Shown here piece after piece: positions 15,993 through 25,371 of a stretch of DNA of 64,000 nucleotides. This stretch comes from JAICKM01 sp038228295. Lineage in GTDB: Bacteria > Chloroflexota > Chloroflexia > QHBQ01 > JAICKM01. The notes under the pieces are model-generated. The model saw only the letters and a list, made by a program, of their open reading frames with translations, had not been told where the DNA came from and did not search any database. Position 1 is the first letter of the stretch. Each line of letters begins with the position of its first letter. The position numbers were made by a program, and so were the translations under genes. The stretch covers positions 22,411 to 86,410 of the forward strand of contig JBBRPH010000016.1 in assembly GCA_038228295.1 (NCBI GenBank), given 5' to 3'.

Positions 15993-18857
15993 ATGATTCG
16001 ACAACTTGCCGTCGGGGGACTCTGTGTGTTGGGCGTGTTACTGCTGGGGCTTTGGTCAGCGCCCACCAACAGTCCGATCCCCGGCGGCGGCAAAGTGGCG
16101 CGAGCGGCCGTGCCCGCCACCCCCGGCATCACGCCGCCGCCCTGTGGCGCACCCTTCTGGGCTTATACAGCCGACTACCCCACCACGGTCGCTGAGGCCG
16201 CTGTAGTGAGCCTAGACGCATTCATATATAGCTTCGGCAACGGCGCATACAAATATAGCGTGAACGCCAACACTTGGACCGCCATCACCTCGCCGCCGGC
16301 CCCCAGCGGGCAACAGGGCGCGAGTGCCGTCACCGACGGTACGTATATCTATCTCCTCAACGGCTACAGCAGCGGCGTACTGAATCGCTTGTATCGCTAT
16401 GACCCACTCACCGACAGCTACACCACCCTAGCCGCACCACCGACCGCCACGGCGAGCCAAGCCGCCGTCTACCTGAACGGTAAAATCTATCGCATTGCGG
16501 GAGGGACGGGCGCGGGTTATACGGCCGGTGTAGATGTCTATACGCTTAGTACCGACACGTGGGCACCGGCGGGCACCGTGGCAGCCTACCCCCAGGCGAT
16601 CTCCTACGTGCTGGCCGTGGCCTATAACGGCTACATTTATGCAGGCGGCGGCGGTGGTGTTACCGTGCAAAACCTGACCACCAAGACCTATCGCTACGAT
16701 CCGGCCGCTAATGCCTGGGACGACAACGCCGTGCCCGATTTTCGCCAAGCGCATTACGGTGGGGCGAGTAGCATAGCGGACGGATATTGGATGCTGGCCG
16801 GCGGTTATGATATCGCCTATCAAATCGATAGAAATGTCGAACTGCTGCCTTTGTATAACCCGAATCTCGGTTGGTTCAGTATGCCCTGGCTGCCTGCCTG
16901 GCGCTTTTTAACTAGCGGCGCAACCGTTGCGGGAGTTTTCTACGTCGTCGGCGGCTTTAGCACGGGGATTAACCCGCATCAAGAGGTGCAGTATCTCAAT
17001 CCGGGATGTGCCTCCATTCCTCCGCCCCCACCGACTATGGGTAGCCCCACGCGCACTCCCACTCCCGCGCCCACCAATACCGTCACACCTACCAGCACCC
17101 TCACACCGACGAGTACGCCCACATCCTGCAGCACTAGTGCCTGGAACCCCAGCGACTCCTACCCGATCCCAGTAGCGGGGGCAGCCGTGGCCGCGCAAGG
17201 CGGCACCGTCTATAGCTTCGGCGGCTACGCGAACGAGGCGGCAGTTGCCAATGCCTATCGCTATACGCCCGGCAACCTCGGCTGGGCACCGATTGCCCCC
17301 TTGCCCGAAGCACGAGCATTCGCCAGTGCGGTGAGCGACGGTACCTACCTGTACATCCTCAACGGCGGTGAAACCACACTGCAAAGCCGCAACGCCCTGT
17401 ATCGCTACGACCCGGCAACCGACAGCTACAGCACATTGGCCGCGCCCCCGGTAGCGACTTACGGCCAAGCTATCGCCTATCTCAACGGCAAGATTTATCG
17501 CATCGCGGGCCACTACTCGCACTACGGTCCCATAGTGCCCAACGCCGTTATGCGGGCCGGCACGGCCAGTGCGCCTACCAACGATTACGAGGTCAATACC
17601 GTAGACGTTTACACCATCAGCAGCAATAGCTGGGCACCGGCGGGCACCATCGCCAATTATCCGCTGCTCACGTCCAACCTCAATGCGGTAGTCTACAACG
17701 GCTACATCTACACGGCAGGCGGCGGCGGCAACAGCAGCCCGGTTACTAACAAAACCTATCGCTATGACCCTGTCGCCGGCAGTTGGGACGATGCGGCAGT
17801 GCCGGATCTGCCGACCGGCCGCCAAGGCAGCGCCATGGATCTGCTCAACGGGCGCTGGATCGTCGCCGGCGGCAGCGCAATGGGTGGCCTACCTAATCCA
17901 ACCACCGAGGTGCTGGCGTTAGATCTCACCAACCCCACCGCTACCTGGGCGACCCTAGCATCGTTACCTACGGCTGAGATCTATAGTAGCGGCGCGCGTG
18001 TGGGCAATAATTTCTACGTGGTCGGCGGCATTAACATGTATCCACCCGGCGCAAACTCCATCGTCCAGCGCTACACCGACGGTCCCCCTTGCCCTACTAG
18101 CCCGACAGCTACCGCTACAGCGAGTAGCACAATGATCACTACTACCCTGACTCCATTCACTACCGGCACGCCGACCGCCACGCCACCCACTGCGGCGGCC
18201 ACCGGCACGCCGACCGCCACGGCCACGCTCTGCCCGTTGCGCTTCAGCGATGTGCAAGCGACCGACTACTTCGCGCCCGCTGTACGCGCACTAGCTTGTC
18301 GCGGCGTGATCAGCGGCTATAGTGACGGCACCTTCCGCCCCTATAACCCGACCACACGCGCTCAATTGGTCAAAATCGTGGTGTTGGGCCTGGCGCTGCC
18401 CGTGCAAACTCCGGCCGCCGCCGGCTACACCTTCAGCGATGTGCTGCCCACCGATACTTTCTACCCCTTCGTCGAAACGGCCGCTGCCCGCAGCATCATC
18501 AGCGGCTACACGTGCGGCACCGTCGCCGGTGAACCCTGCGACAGTGGGCACCGCCCTTACTTCCGCCCCGTGGCTCCCGTAACGCGCGGCCAGGTCGCCA
18601 AAATCGTCGTCGTCGGCGCAGGGTGGGCCACCGTTCGGCCGGCCGTAGCCACCTTTAACGATGTCGCGCCCGGCAACGTCTTCTACCCCTTCGTGGAAAC
18701 CGCCGTCTGCCGGGGCGTACTCGACGGCTACACCTGCGGCGGTCCCGGCGACCCCTGCCCCGGTCGCTACTTCCACCCTGTCGCCGGGGCGGTGCGCGGC
18801 CAGATCGCCAAAATCGTCTACAACAGCGCAGCCAACCCGCCTGTCTGCGCGCCGTAG
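15993..18857 (+). CDS. Secreted double Kelch protein with three SLH domains
   Basis: A 954-residue surface protein. The ATG at 15993 is chosen over an upstream TTG because it starts a clean signal peptide (MIRQLAVGGLCVLGVLLLGL) and has a GAGG site. Two Kelch-type beta-propellers follow, about residues 50-340 and 385-710, with repeated YRYDP...W and LNGKIYRIAG blades. Thr/Pro-rich linkers follow each propeller. The last 200 residues hold three S-layer homology repeats (FSDVQATDYF, FSDVLPTDTF and FNDVAPGNVF starts), which in other bacteria bind wall polysaccharide. The two propellers are clearly an internal duplication. It probably attaches to the cell wall; the ligand is unknown. Confidence 0.92.
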   Translation: MIRQLAVGGLCVLGVLLLGLWSAPTNSPIPGGGKVARAAVPATPGITPPPCGAPFWAYTADYPTTVAEAAVVSLDAFIYSFGNGAYKYSVNANTWTAITSPPAPSGQQGASAVTDGTYIYLLNGYSSGVLNRLYRYDPLTDSYTTLAAPPTATASQAAVYLNGKIYRIAGGTGAGYTAGVDVYTLSTDTWAPAGTVAAYPQAISYVLAVAYNGYIYAGGGGGVTVQNLTTKTYRYDPAANAWDDNAVPDFRQAHYGGASSIADGYWMLAGGYDIAYQIDRNVELLPLYNPNLGWFSMPWLPAWRFLTSGATVAGVFYVVGGFSTGINPHQEVQYLNPGCASIPPPPPTMGSPTRTPTPAPTNTVTPTSTLTPTSTPTSCSTSAWNPSDSYPIPVAGAAVAAQGGTVYSFGGYANEAAVANAYRYTPGNLGWAPIAPLPEARAFASAVSDGTYLYILNGGETTLQSRNALYRYDPATDSYSTLAAPPVATYGQAIAYLNGKIYRIAGHYSHYGPIVPNAVMRAGTASAPTNDYEVNTVDVYTISSNSWAPAGTIANYPLLTSNLNAVVYNGYIYTAGGGGNSSPVTNKTYRYDPVAGSWDDAAVPDLPTGRQGSAMDLLNGRWIVAGGSAMGGLPNPTTEVLALDLTNPTATWATLASLPTAEIYSSGARVGNNFYVVGGINMYPPGANSIVQRYTDGPPCPTSPTATATASSTMITTTLTPFTTGTPTATPPTAAATGTPTATATLCPLRFSDVQATDYFAPAVRALACRGVISGYSDGTFRPYNPTTRAQLVKIVVLGLALPVQTPAAAGYTFSDVLPTDTFYPFVETAAARSIISGYTCGTVAGEPCDSGHRPYFRPVAPVTRGQVAKIVVVGAGWATVRPAVATFNDVAPGNVFYPFVETAVCRGVLDGYTCGGPGDPCPGRYFHPVAGAVRGQIAKIVYNSAANPPVCAP

Positions 18858-18858
18858 C

Positions 18859-18965
18859 GCGTGAAACGTGTTGTGTGCTAAAAGAGGCGGCAGTAGCGAG
18901 TATTCGCTACTGCCGCCCTTTTTCCTTTTTATTGTAGAACCCACTAGCGACAATACGTTTTACGC
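18859..18965. repeat. Heptad inverted-repeat element around a terminator
   Basis: The ends GCGTGAAACGTGTTGT (18859-18874) and ACAATACGTTTTACGC (18950-18965) are inverted copies matching at 14 of 16 positions. They enclose the hairpin at 18886-18917. The element lies between two convergent genes and its right end includes the uvrA stop codon. Confidence 0.75.
18886..18930. terminator. Rho-independent terminator, convergent genes
   Basis: A perfect 14-bp stem GGCGGCAGTAGCGA (18886-18899) with its complement (18904-18917) and a GTAT loop is followed on the plus strand by CTTTTTCCTTTTT. It ends the Kelch-SLH transcript. On the minus strand it is preceded by a short A/T-rich stretch and may also stop uvrA transcripts. 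Confidence 0.92.
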
Positions 18966-21902
18966 CGTCAGCATCCGCGCCAAAAACTGCCCGGTGTGGC
19001 TGGCCGCCACCTGGGCCACCTGCTCCGGCGTACCTTCGGCCACGATTTGGCCGCCGCCGTCGCCGCCTTCGGGGCCGAGGTCGATCAGCCAGTCAGCGGT
19101 CTTAATCACGTCGAGGTTGTGTTCGATCACCAGGATCGAGTTGCCGGCGTCGGTCAGTCGTTGCAGCACTTCGAGCAGGCGTTGCACGTCGCCGAAATGC
19201 AGGCCGGTGGTCGGCTCGTCGAGGATATAGATCGTCTTGCCGGTGGCGCGGCGCGAGAGTTCGGTCGCTAGTTTGACGCGCTGCGCTTCGCCGCCCGACA
19301 GGGTGGTGGCCGGCTGGCCCAGGTGGATATAGCCGAGGCCCACATCGTTCAGCGTCGCCAGTTTGTTGCGGATGGGGGGGATGTTCTCAAAGAAGGCCAG
19401 TGCTTCTTCTACCGTCATATTCAACACGTCGGCGATGGTCTTGCCTTTGTAGCGGATCTCCAGCGCTTCGCGATTGTAGCGCTGACCGTGGCACACTTCG
19501 CATGGCACATAGACGGCAGGCAGGAACTGCATCTCGATCTCGATGATGCCCTCGCCCCGGCAAGCTTCGCAGCGCCCGCCCTTGACGTTGAACGAAAAGC
19601 GCGCCCCGTTGTAGCCGCGCAGCTTAGCCTCCGGCACCTTCGCAAACGTCTCGCGAATGGCCGTAAACATCCCAGTATAGGTGGCGGGGTTGGAGCGCGG
19701 CGTGCGGCCAATCGGAGACTGATCGATCTCGATCACTTTATCCAGGCTTTCGATGCCCAGCACCTGCCCGTGGCTGCCGGAGCGCTCTTTGGAGCGATTC
19801 AGCTTGCGCGCCAATTCGCGGTACAGAATATCGGTGACGAGGGTAGACTTGCCGGAGCCGGACACCCCAGTGATGCAAACAAACATCCCCAGCGGGAAGC
19901 GCACGGTCAGGTTCTTCAGGTTGTTCTCGGTCGCGCCGCGCACTTCCAAGTAGGCACCGTTGCCGGGACGTCGAGTGGCCGGCACGGCAATCTTGTCTAC
20001 GCCGGCCAGGTAGCGCCCGGTGGCCGAGTTAGGATCGCGAGCGATCTGCGCCGGAGTGCCCTGCGCCACAATGCGTCCGCCGTGTTCGCCCGCACCGGGA
20101 CCAATGTCCACGATCCAGTCGGCCACGCGCATTGTTTCTTCGTCGTGTTCAACCACCAGCAGCGTGTTGCCCAGGTCGCGCAGGCGCAGCAGCGTCTTAA
20201 TCAGGCGGGCGTTATCGCGCTGGTGCAGGCCGATGGACGGCTCATCGAGGATATAGATGACCCCCATCAGGCTGGAGCCGATCTGCGTCGCCAATCGGAT
20301 ACGCTGGGCTTCACCGCCGGCCAGCGTCGCCGCCGTGCGGTCAATGGTCAGGTATTCCAGGCCCACGTCTTTGAGGAAGCCCAGCCGCGCGCAGATCTCT
20401 TTGAGGATCTGCACCGCGATCAGCGCCTCGCGCTCGCTCAAAACCGGGTGGCCGTTGCGACCCGGCGCGGCGGGGTCGTCGGCTAGCAGCAGCGCCCAGT
20501 CGAACGCCTTGCGGACCGACAGGCGACTCACATCCACGATGTTGCGGTCGCCCACCGTCACGCCCAGGCTCTCCGGCTTGAGCCGCTTGCCGTTGCAGGT
20601 GGGACAGGGACGGTTACTCATATAGTTTTCGAGTTCGCCCCGCACGCCGTCCGACGTACTCTCGCGGTGGCGGCGCTTGATCCAGGGGATCACGCCCTCG
20701 AAGGTCGTGTCATAGATGCGCGTCTGGCCCGCCGTGGTCTTGTGCTTAACATGGATCGTCTTGTTGCCGGTGCCTTGCAGAATCAGGTCGCGCTGCTTGA
20801 CGGTCAGATCCTTCCATGGCGTGGTCATGGTGAAGCCGTTGGTGTCGGCTAGTGCTTCTAACAGTTCCAGGTAGTAGCCTTCACCGGCCAGGATCGAGCG
20901 CGACCACACCCCTAGCGCGCCGTCAGCCAGGCTCAACTCGTCGTCACTCACCACCAGATCGGGATCGGGGTCGAGCATCGTGCCGAGGCCGGTACAGGTG
21001 GGGCACGCACCGTGCGGGCTGTTGAACGAGAAGGTGCGCGGCTCAATGGCGCCCAGACTGATGCCGCAGACGGCGCAGGCGGCGTGTTCGGAGTAGAGCG
21101 CTTCGTCGCCGTCTTGCACGGCCACCCGCACGGTGCCCTCGCCCAGCTTCAGCGCCGACTCGATGCTATCGGCCAGCCGGCTGCGGTCGGGGTCGGCCGA
21201 CTCCACATGGAACGTGCTGCCCGGTGCGGCGACCCCGGCCCCGACTAGCACCGCTTGGGGAGCCGCCGCTTTGATCACCAGGCGGTCTACCACCACTTCG
21301 ACCGTGTGCATCTTGTAGCGGTCCAGGTCGGGCACCGCATCTAGGTCGTACACCGTGCCGTCCACCCGCGCGCGCACATAGCCCGCTTTGCGGATGTCTT
21401 CGAACACTTTGCTATGCTCGCCTTTGCGGTCTTTGATGATCGGGGCCAACACCATGATGCGCGACCCGGCGGGCAGCGCCTGCACCGTGTCTACGATTTG
21501 GGTGGCCGATTGTGGTTGGATCTCGCGCCCGCAGTTGGGGCAATGGGGATGGCCGACGCGGGCGAACAGCAGCCGCAGGTAGTCGTAAATCTCGGTGATC
21601 GTGCCGACGGTGGAGCGAGGGTTGCGGCTGGCCCCTTTCTGGTCAATCGAGATCGCCGGCGAGAGGCCGTCAATGGTGTCCACGTCGGGTTTATCCATCT
21701 GGCCCAAGAACTGCCGCGCATAGGCCGACAGCGACTCGACATAGCGCCGCTGCCCCTCGGCATAAATCGTATCAAACGCCAGCGACGACTTGCCCGACCC
21801 CGACAACCCGGTAATCACCACCAGCTTATCGCGCGGCAGTTCGACATCAATATTCTTCAGGTTATGGGCCCGCGCACCACGCACAATAATCTTGTCCGAC
21901 AC
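18960..21902 (-). CDS. uvrA: Excinuclease ABC subunit A
   Basis: The damage-recognition ATPase of nucleotide excision repair; it binds lesions and loads UvrB. The 980-residue protein has two ABC ATPase halves with Walker A motifs GLSGSGKSS (near residue 32) and GVSGSGKST (about residue 670), and two signature motifs (LAGGEAQRIRLA and LSGGEAQRVKLA). Zinc-binding cysteine pairs are visible in CPNCGRE, CAVCG and CEACRGEG ... CEVCHG. The GTG at 21902 (VSDKIIVRGARAHNLKN) is chosen because it matches the usual UvrA N terminus; longer frames run into the promoter. The promoter has a consensus SOS box, so DNA damage induction is expected. Confidence 0.96.
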   Translation of the reverse strand: MSDKIIVRGARAHNLKNIDVELPRDKLVVITGLSGSGKSSLAFDTIYAEGQRRYVESLSAYARQFLGQMDKPDVDTIDGLSPAISIDQKGASRNPRSTVGTITEIYDYLRLLFARVGHPHCPNCGREIQPQSATQIVDTVQALPAGSRIMVLAPIIKDRKGEHSKVFEDIRKAGYVRARVDGTVYDLDAVPDLDRYKMHTVEVVVDRLVIKAAAPQAVLVGAGVAAPGSTFHVESADPDRSRLADSIESALKLGEGTVRVAVQDGDEALYSEHAACAVCGISLGAIEPRTFSFNSPHGACPTCTGLGTMLDPDPDLVVSDDELSLADGALGVWSRSILAGEGYYLELLEALADTNGFTMTTPWKDLTVKQRDLILQGTGNKTIHVKHKTTAGQTRIYDTTFEGVIPWIKRRHRESTSDGVRGELENYMSNRPCPTCNGKRLKPESLGVTVGDRNIVDVSRLSVRKAFDWALLLADDPAAPGRNGHPVLSEREALIAVQILKEICARLGFLKDVGLEYLTIDRTAATLAGGEAQRIRLATQIGSSLMGVIYILDEPSIGLHQRDNARLIKTLLRLRDLGNTLLVVEHDEETMRVADWIVDIGPGAGEHGGRIVAQGTPAQIARDPNSATGRYLAGVDKIAVPATRRPGNGAYLEVRGATENNLKNLTVRFPLGMFVCITGVSGSGKSTLVTDILYRELARKLNRSKERSGSHGQVLGIESLDKVIEIDQSPIGRTPRSNPATYTGMFTAIRETFAKVPEAKLRGYNGARFSFNVKGGRCEACRGEGIIEIEMQFLPAVYVPCEVCHGQRYNREALEIRYKGKTIADVLNMTVEEALAFFENIPPIRNKLATLNDVGLGYIHLGQPATTLSGGEAQRVKLATELSRRATGKTIYILDEPTTGLHFGDVQRLLEVLQRLTDAGNSILVIEHNLDVIKTADWLIDLGPEGGDGGGQIVAEGTPEQVAQVAASHTGQFLARMLTA

Positions 21903-21956
21903 AGCTCTAGTCTCCAACAAAAGAGCCGGCCCACCGGCCCGGCCCATCCTACACAC

Positions 21957-21968
21957 GAACGAGTGTTC
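21957..21968. promoter_or_regulatory. LexA-type SOS box
   Basis: GAAC-GAGT-GTTC matches the Gram-positive LexA site (GAAC-N4-GTTC with a flanking C). It lies directly downstream of the uvrA -10 element, over the expected transcription start, where LexA would block initiation. Confidence 0.8.
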
Positions 21969-21972
21969 TATA

Positions 21973-22001
21973 ATTATAGCAGAGGTCCAGGAGAGAGTCA
22001 A
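21973..22001 (-). promoter_or_regulatory. uvrA promoter
   Basis: On the minus strand TTGACT (22001-21996) and TATAAT (21978-21973) are separated by exactly 17 bases. Transcription should start near 21966, inside the SOS box. Confidence 0.85.
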
Positions 22002-22287
22002 TAAGTCCTCCGACCGAGATCCGGCTCCCGACCTCCGAGTATACCATATAGCTAACGCGCCGCCGGATCTCTCGTCTTTCAAGAAACAGGGGAACTCTAA
22101 AAGGGGTGGTCGGTGCGGGTACGGGCCATGTTACGGAGCCTTCCAGCCAAGCGCGCAGCCTATTATGCCTACCAGAACACCGATTTAGCGTCACAGTGCC
22201 CCACAGTGCCCCAATGTAAGCATGGACCTGAAAGCGGAAAATTACTCGGCTACAACCGACAAAATCTACGCTTCATGTTGTGCGAGA
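22002..22287. other. AT-richer gap with no gene
   Basis: Between the uvrA promoter and the DUF1801 gene I see no supportable gene. A 10-bp direct repeat (ACAGTGCCCC twice) lies near 22195-22215. Confidence 0.5.
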
Positions 22288-22680
22288 TCATGCTTGTTTC
22301 TTGCGTGCTTTTGCCGCAGCCTTATTGTGATTCTCGGTAACTCTAAACTGAACAATCTTGCTTATTAAGTCTAGCGGCAAGGGCTGACTAGTGGGGAATT
22401 TTACCGCGCCTTTTGTATGCTCATAGCCTGCTAATTCATCCTGAAATGCCGCAATTCCGCTTGCTGTAGGATAAAACCCAATGTGATTCTTAAGCGCGGC
22501 AAAATAGACTAAATTCCCGTGCAGCGCGAATGCGGGCATTTGATAGCTGATACACTCCACTGCATCAGGCGCAGCAGCTTGGATGGTCGAGCGTACTCTT
22601 GCCAGGAGTGCTTGGATGTCTTCAGGAAAGCCGGCAATATACTCGTCAATTGAACGGAAGCCTGCTTTGGGGTGTTCCAT
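22288..22680 (-). CDS. DUF1801/YdhG-like protein
   Basis: A 130-residue protein with the DUF1801 pattern: FRSIDEYIAGFPEDIQ at the N terminus, then ISYQMPAF and a hydrophobic strand (LVYFAALKNHIGFYP), and a basic C-terminal tail (AAAKARKKQA). Relatives in Bacillus (YdhG/Fra) have been linked to iron delivery, but that role is not visible here. The ATG at 22680 has an AGGAGAG site. Codon use is clearly more AT-rich than in both neighbours, which suggests recent acquisition. Confidence 0.85.
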   Translation of the reverse strand: MEHPKAGFRSIDEYIAGFPEDIQALLARVRSTIQAAAPDAVECISYQMPAFALHGNLVYFAALKNHIGFYPTASGIAAFQDELAGYEHTKGAVKFPTSQPLPLDLISKIVQFRVTENHNKAAAKARKKQA

Positions 22681-22835
22681 GAGCGTTCTCTCTCCTAACT
22701 TACAGCACCTGCACACTCTTCAGTGGTGTCGTTGTCGAGGATGTGCGCGCTGCGCTTAGAATGACAGATTTTCTCTCAGTCGGCGCAAGTAGACTCCGTA
22801 GTGGTAGCGGCGAATGGCCTTGCCCCGTGTCCCTC

Positions 22836-23933
22836 TCACACCACGAACCGGCCGGCGTCGTAGAACGCCTGCCCGTCGGCAGTGATGCGCCCGGCGTGCA
22901 TATCGGAGACCATGTCCCAGTGGATGGCCGATTGGTTAGTGCCACCGGTCGCGGGGTAGCTCTGGCCCAGCGCGCAGTGCAGTGTGCCCGCCATTTTCTC
23001 GTCAAACAGCACATTGCGCGTGAAGCGGTCCACGCCGGGATTAGTGCCCAGCGCGAACTCGCCCAGGCGGCGCGCGCCGGGGTCGGTCGCGAGCATGGCG
23101 GTAAGGAACTCATGGCCCTGGCCCGCCTCATGCCGCACCACCTGCCCCTCCTCAAACCAAAGGGTCACGCCTTCGACAGCAGTGCCGTGATAGATGCCGG
23201 GATAGGTGAAGCCGATACGGCCGCGCACGCTGTCCTCGACCGGGCCGGTGTAAATCTCGCCCGACGGGAAGTTGTTGTGGCCGTCCGAGTTGATGAATAT
23301 CCGCCCACCGATGCCCAGCGTCAGGTCAATAGAGGGGCTTTCGACGTGCAGTGTCTGTTTATCGCGTAGCCAATCCACTAGATACTGCTGCATTGTATGC
23401 AGTTCCTGCCAGGCCGCCACCGGATCAGGCCGGTCGAGCATACAGGCGCGAAACACAAAGTCTTCATAGGCGCTCAGGCTGAGGCCGGCGTCGTGAGCAT
23501 AGGCTTCGGTGGGAAACTGCGTGCTCGCGGTCGGACGGCCCTGCTGCATCCACAGCATTCCCTGACTGTAGCGCCCCGCCCCGGCCTGACGTAAGGTGAG
23601 GCGGCGCGGGTCCACCCCGGCTCCGGCCAGCGTATTGGCCTCGGCGCGGATCGACAGCATCGCATCAAACGAGTCCCATTGGATGCGCTGGAACGGCGAG
23701 CTATACTGCAATTGGTCCTCGTTGCCCAGTTCCAATAGTAGCTCGGTCAACTCCGGTAGGGCCACCTGCACGGTCGGGAACGCACCCGCCGCCAACACTT
23801 CGCGGTACACTGCCGCGATCAAGGGGCGGGCCGGCGGCATACTGCTGATGCAAACTTGCCAACCCGGCTGCACGCCGAGCGAGTAATGCACCAACACCTC
23901 AGCCATTTTTGCCACGCGGGGGTCGGTGAGCAT
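22836..23933 (-). CDS. M29 family aminopeptidase
   Basis: A metallo-aminopeptidase of the AmpS/AmpT (M29) family that removes N-terminal residues from peptides in the cytoplasm. The 365-residue length is normal. Family segments are visible: FPSGEIYTGPVEDSVRG (metal-binding Glu region), LWFEEGQVV, LGEFALGTNPG, LFDEKMAGTLHCALG and SAIHWDMV near the C terminus. The start has an AGGAGG site five bases upstream. It stands alone, with a heptad inverted-repeat element upstream separating it from the divergent fhaA-like gene. Confidence 0.92.
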   Translation of the reverse strand: MLTDPRVAKMAEVLVHYSLGVQPGWQVCISSMPPARPLIAAVYREVLAAGAFPTVQVALPELTELLLELGNEDQLQYSSPFQRIQWDSFDAMLSIRAEANTLAGAGVDPRRLTLRQAGAGRYSQGMLWMQQGRPTASTQFPTEAYAHDAGLSLSAYEDFVFRACMLDRPDPVAAWQELHTMQQYLVDWLRDKQTLHVESPSIDLTLGIGGRIFINSDGHNNFPSGEIYTGPVEDSVRGRIGFTYPGIYHGTAVEGVTLWFEEGQVVRHEAGQGHEFLTAMLATDPGARRLGEFALGTNPGVDRFTRNVLFDEKMAGTLHCALGQSYPATGGTNQSAIHWDMVSDMHAGRITADGQAFYDAGRFVV

Positions 23934-23948
23934 GGGAGCCTCCTGCTT

Positions 23949-24052
23949 GCGAAATGCGGATTGCGGTGGTGAATTATGCCTTGCCTATTGTGCAACAGCG
24001 CACTATCTGCTACTATTATGCAGCACCCGTCGCCAATCTGCAATCCGCCCAG
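23949..24052. repeat. Heptad inverted-repeat element
   Basis: Heptads GCGAAAT, GCGGATT, GCGGTGG and TGAATTA start at 23949, and GCCAATC, TGCAATC end near 24048. The two ends contain an exact 9-bp inverted match, GCGGATTGC (23956-23964) and GCAATCCGC (24040-24048). The centre holds small hairpins. The element fills most of the gap between two divergent genes. Confidence 0.65.
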
Positions 24053-24125
24053 CGCCTATCGCATTCCGGCGGCCCATTTCGCGTTATAATAAGGGAGCGC
24101 AGCAACAGCTACAAGGGAAGTAGGG

Positions 24126-24890
24126 ATGAACGCTTTACAGCAGTTTGAAAACTTCATGGAACGGATGCTGGAGGGATCGTTTACGCGGCTCTTTCGCAGC
24201 AGCGTCCAGCCGGCCGAAGTGGCCCGGCGCATCGAGCGGGCGATGGAGCATAACGTGACGGTCAGCATTGGGCACCAATATGCACCCAATGCCTTTCAGG
24301 TGCGGCTGCACCCAGAGGATTACAAAGCCTTCGAGCCATACCGCCCGCGTCTAGAACGCGAGATGGCCGCCTTTGTGCGCGAAACGGCGGGCGAGCGGGG
24401 GTGGGAACTGCTGTCCGCGCCACACGTCGCCATCAACTCTAACGGTGACCTGCCGCGCCACGGTATCGAGGTGGAGGCGCGGCTGGTGGATCAGCCCGAC
24501 CGGACGGCAGTGGAGGCGGATGCGGGTGCCTACCAGCCGACCGTGGCGATGCCTATTCAACGTCAGGCGGTGCGGCCGGCCCAGCCCCGCCAGCCGATCG
24601 TCCCGCCCGCCCAGGCGCCGGCTACGCTACGCTTGCCGAACGGGAGCGCTGTGCAAGTGGGTACGCCGCTGTTCGGCCTGGGCCGCGAACTCGATAACGA
24701 TCTCGTGATCGAAGACAGCCGAGTGTCGCGCCACCACGCGCAACTTGTGTACGCGCATAACCACTATGCCGTACGCGATCTAACCAGCACCAACGGCACT
24801 TTCGTCAACGGTCGGCCCATCGGTACGGCGGTCCTTAACACCGGCGACCGCATCTCGTTGGGCGGCTACGAAGTGCAGATTACGCTGTAA
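24126..24890 (+). CDS. FhaA-like protein (DUF3662 + FHA)
   Basis: A 254-residue cytoplasmic protein. Residues 1-125 match DUF3662 (ALQQFENFMERMLEGSFTRLF ...), and the C-terminal 85 residues form an FHA phosphothreonine-binding domain (FGLGRELDNDLVIEDSRVSRHHAQL, TSTNGTFVNG). This order is that of actinobacterial FhaA, which reads Ser/Thr kinase signals in cell wall and division control. An FHA membrane protein follows directly, as in those operons, although no Ser/Thr kinase or phosphatase gene is visible here. Confidence 0.92.
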   Translation: MNALQQFENFMERMLEGSFTRLFRSSVQPAEVARRIERAMEHNVTVSIGHQYAPNAFQVRLHPEDYKAFEPYRPRLEREMAAFVRETAGERGWELLSAPHVAINSNGDLPRHGIEVEARLVDQPDRTAVEADAGAYQPTVAMPIQRQAVRPAQPRQPIVPPAQAPATLRLPNGSAVQVGTPLFGLGRELDNDLVIEDSRVSRHHAQLVYAHNHYAVRDLTSTNGTFVNGRPIGTAVLNTGDRISLGGYEVQITL

Positions 24891-24906
24891 GCGAGTATAT
24901 AAACCT

Positions 24907-25371
24907 ATGGACCTCACCGGGATCACCAATCTACCTTTCGACATCGTAGTGTTTTTGCTACGCTTGGCGTTCGTCTTCCTGCTCTACTTCTTCCTCTTCC
25001 AGGTCGTGCGTGCCCTCACGCGCGACCTACGCGAGGTGCGTCCGGCGGAAGCGGCCCCCAGCCCCTACGGGCGGGCGGTGATCGTCCATCCCGGCAGCAC
25101 GGGCATGGCTCCCGGCGCCACTTTCGCGCTGGAGCCGATCACCAGCATCGGGCGCAAGCCGACCAACACGATTGTGCTGGAAGACAACTTTATCTCCGGT
25201 GAACACGCACTACTCACCTGGCGTGATGGGCGCTGGTGGGCCGAGGATTACCGCAGCACCAACGGCACGCTGCTCAACGGCGCGGAATTGACCAAGCCCA
25301 CGCCGATGATGGATACCGACGTGCTAACCGTGGGCGGGGTGCAGCTTAAACTCGCCCGGCCATCGGCTTGA
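24907..25371 (+). CDS. FhaB-like membrane-anchored FHA protein
   Basis: A 154-residue protein with one N-terminal membrane helix (about residues 12-35, VVFLLRLAFVFLLYFFLF) and a cytoplasmic FHA domain (IGRKPTNTIVLEDNFISGEHALL ... YRSTNGTLLNG). It follows the fhaA-like gene by 16 bases and overlaps the next gene's possible TTG start. It probably recruits phosphothreonine-bearing partners to the membrane. Confidence 0.92.
   Translation: MDLTGITNLPFDIVVFLLRLAFVFLLYFFLFQVVRALTRDLREVRPAEAAPSPYGRAVIVHPGSTGMAPGATFALEPITSIGRKPTNTIVLEDNFISGEHALLTWRDGRWWAEDYRSTNGTLLNGAELTKPTPMMDTDVLTVGGVQLKLARPSA

Noticed and set aside
16908..17825. 305-codon minus-strand frame opposite the Kelch-SLH gene
   Set aside because: Repetitive Kelch codons leave the opposite frame open; no signals of its own.
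19323..20486. 387-codon frame opposite uvrA
   Set aside because: Shadow of uvrA codon bias; His/Gln/Arg-rich translation and no start signals.
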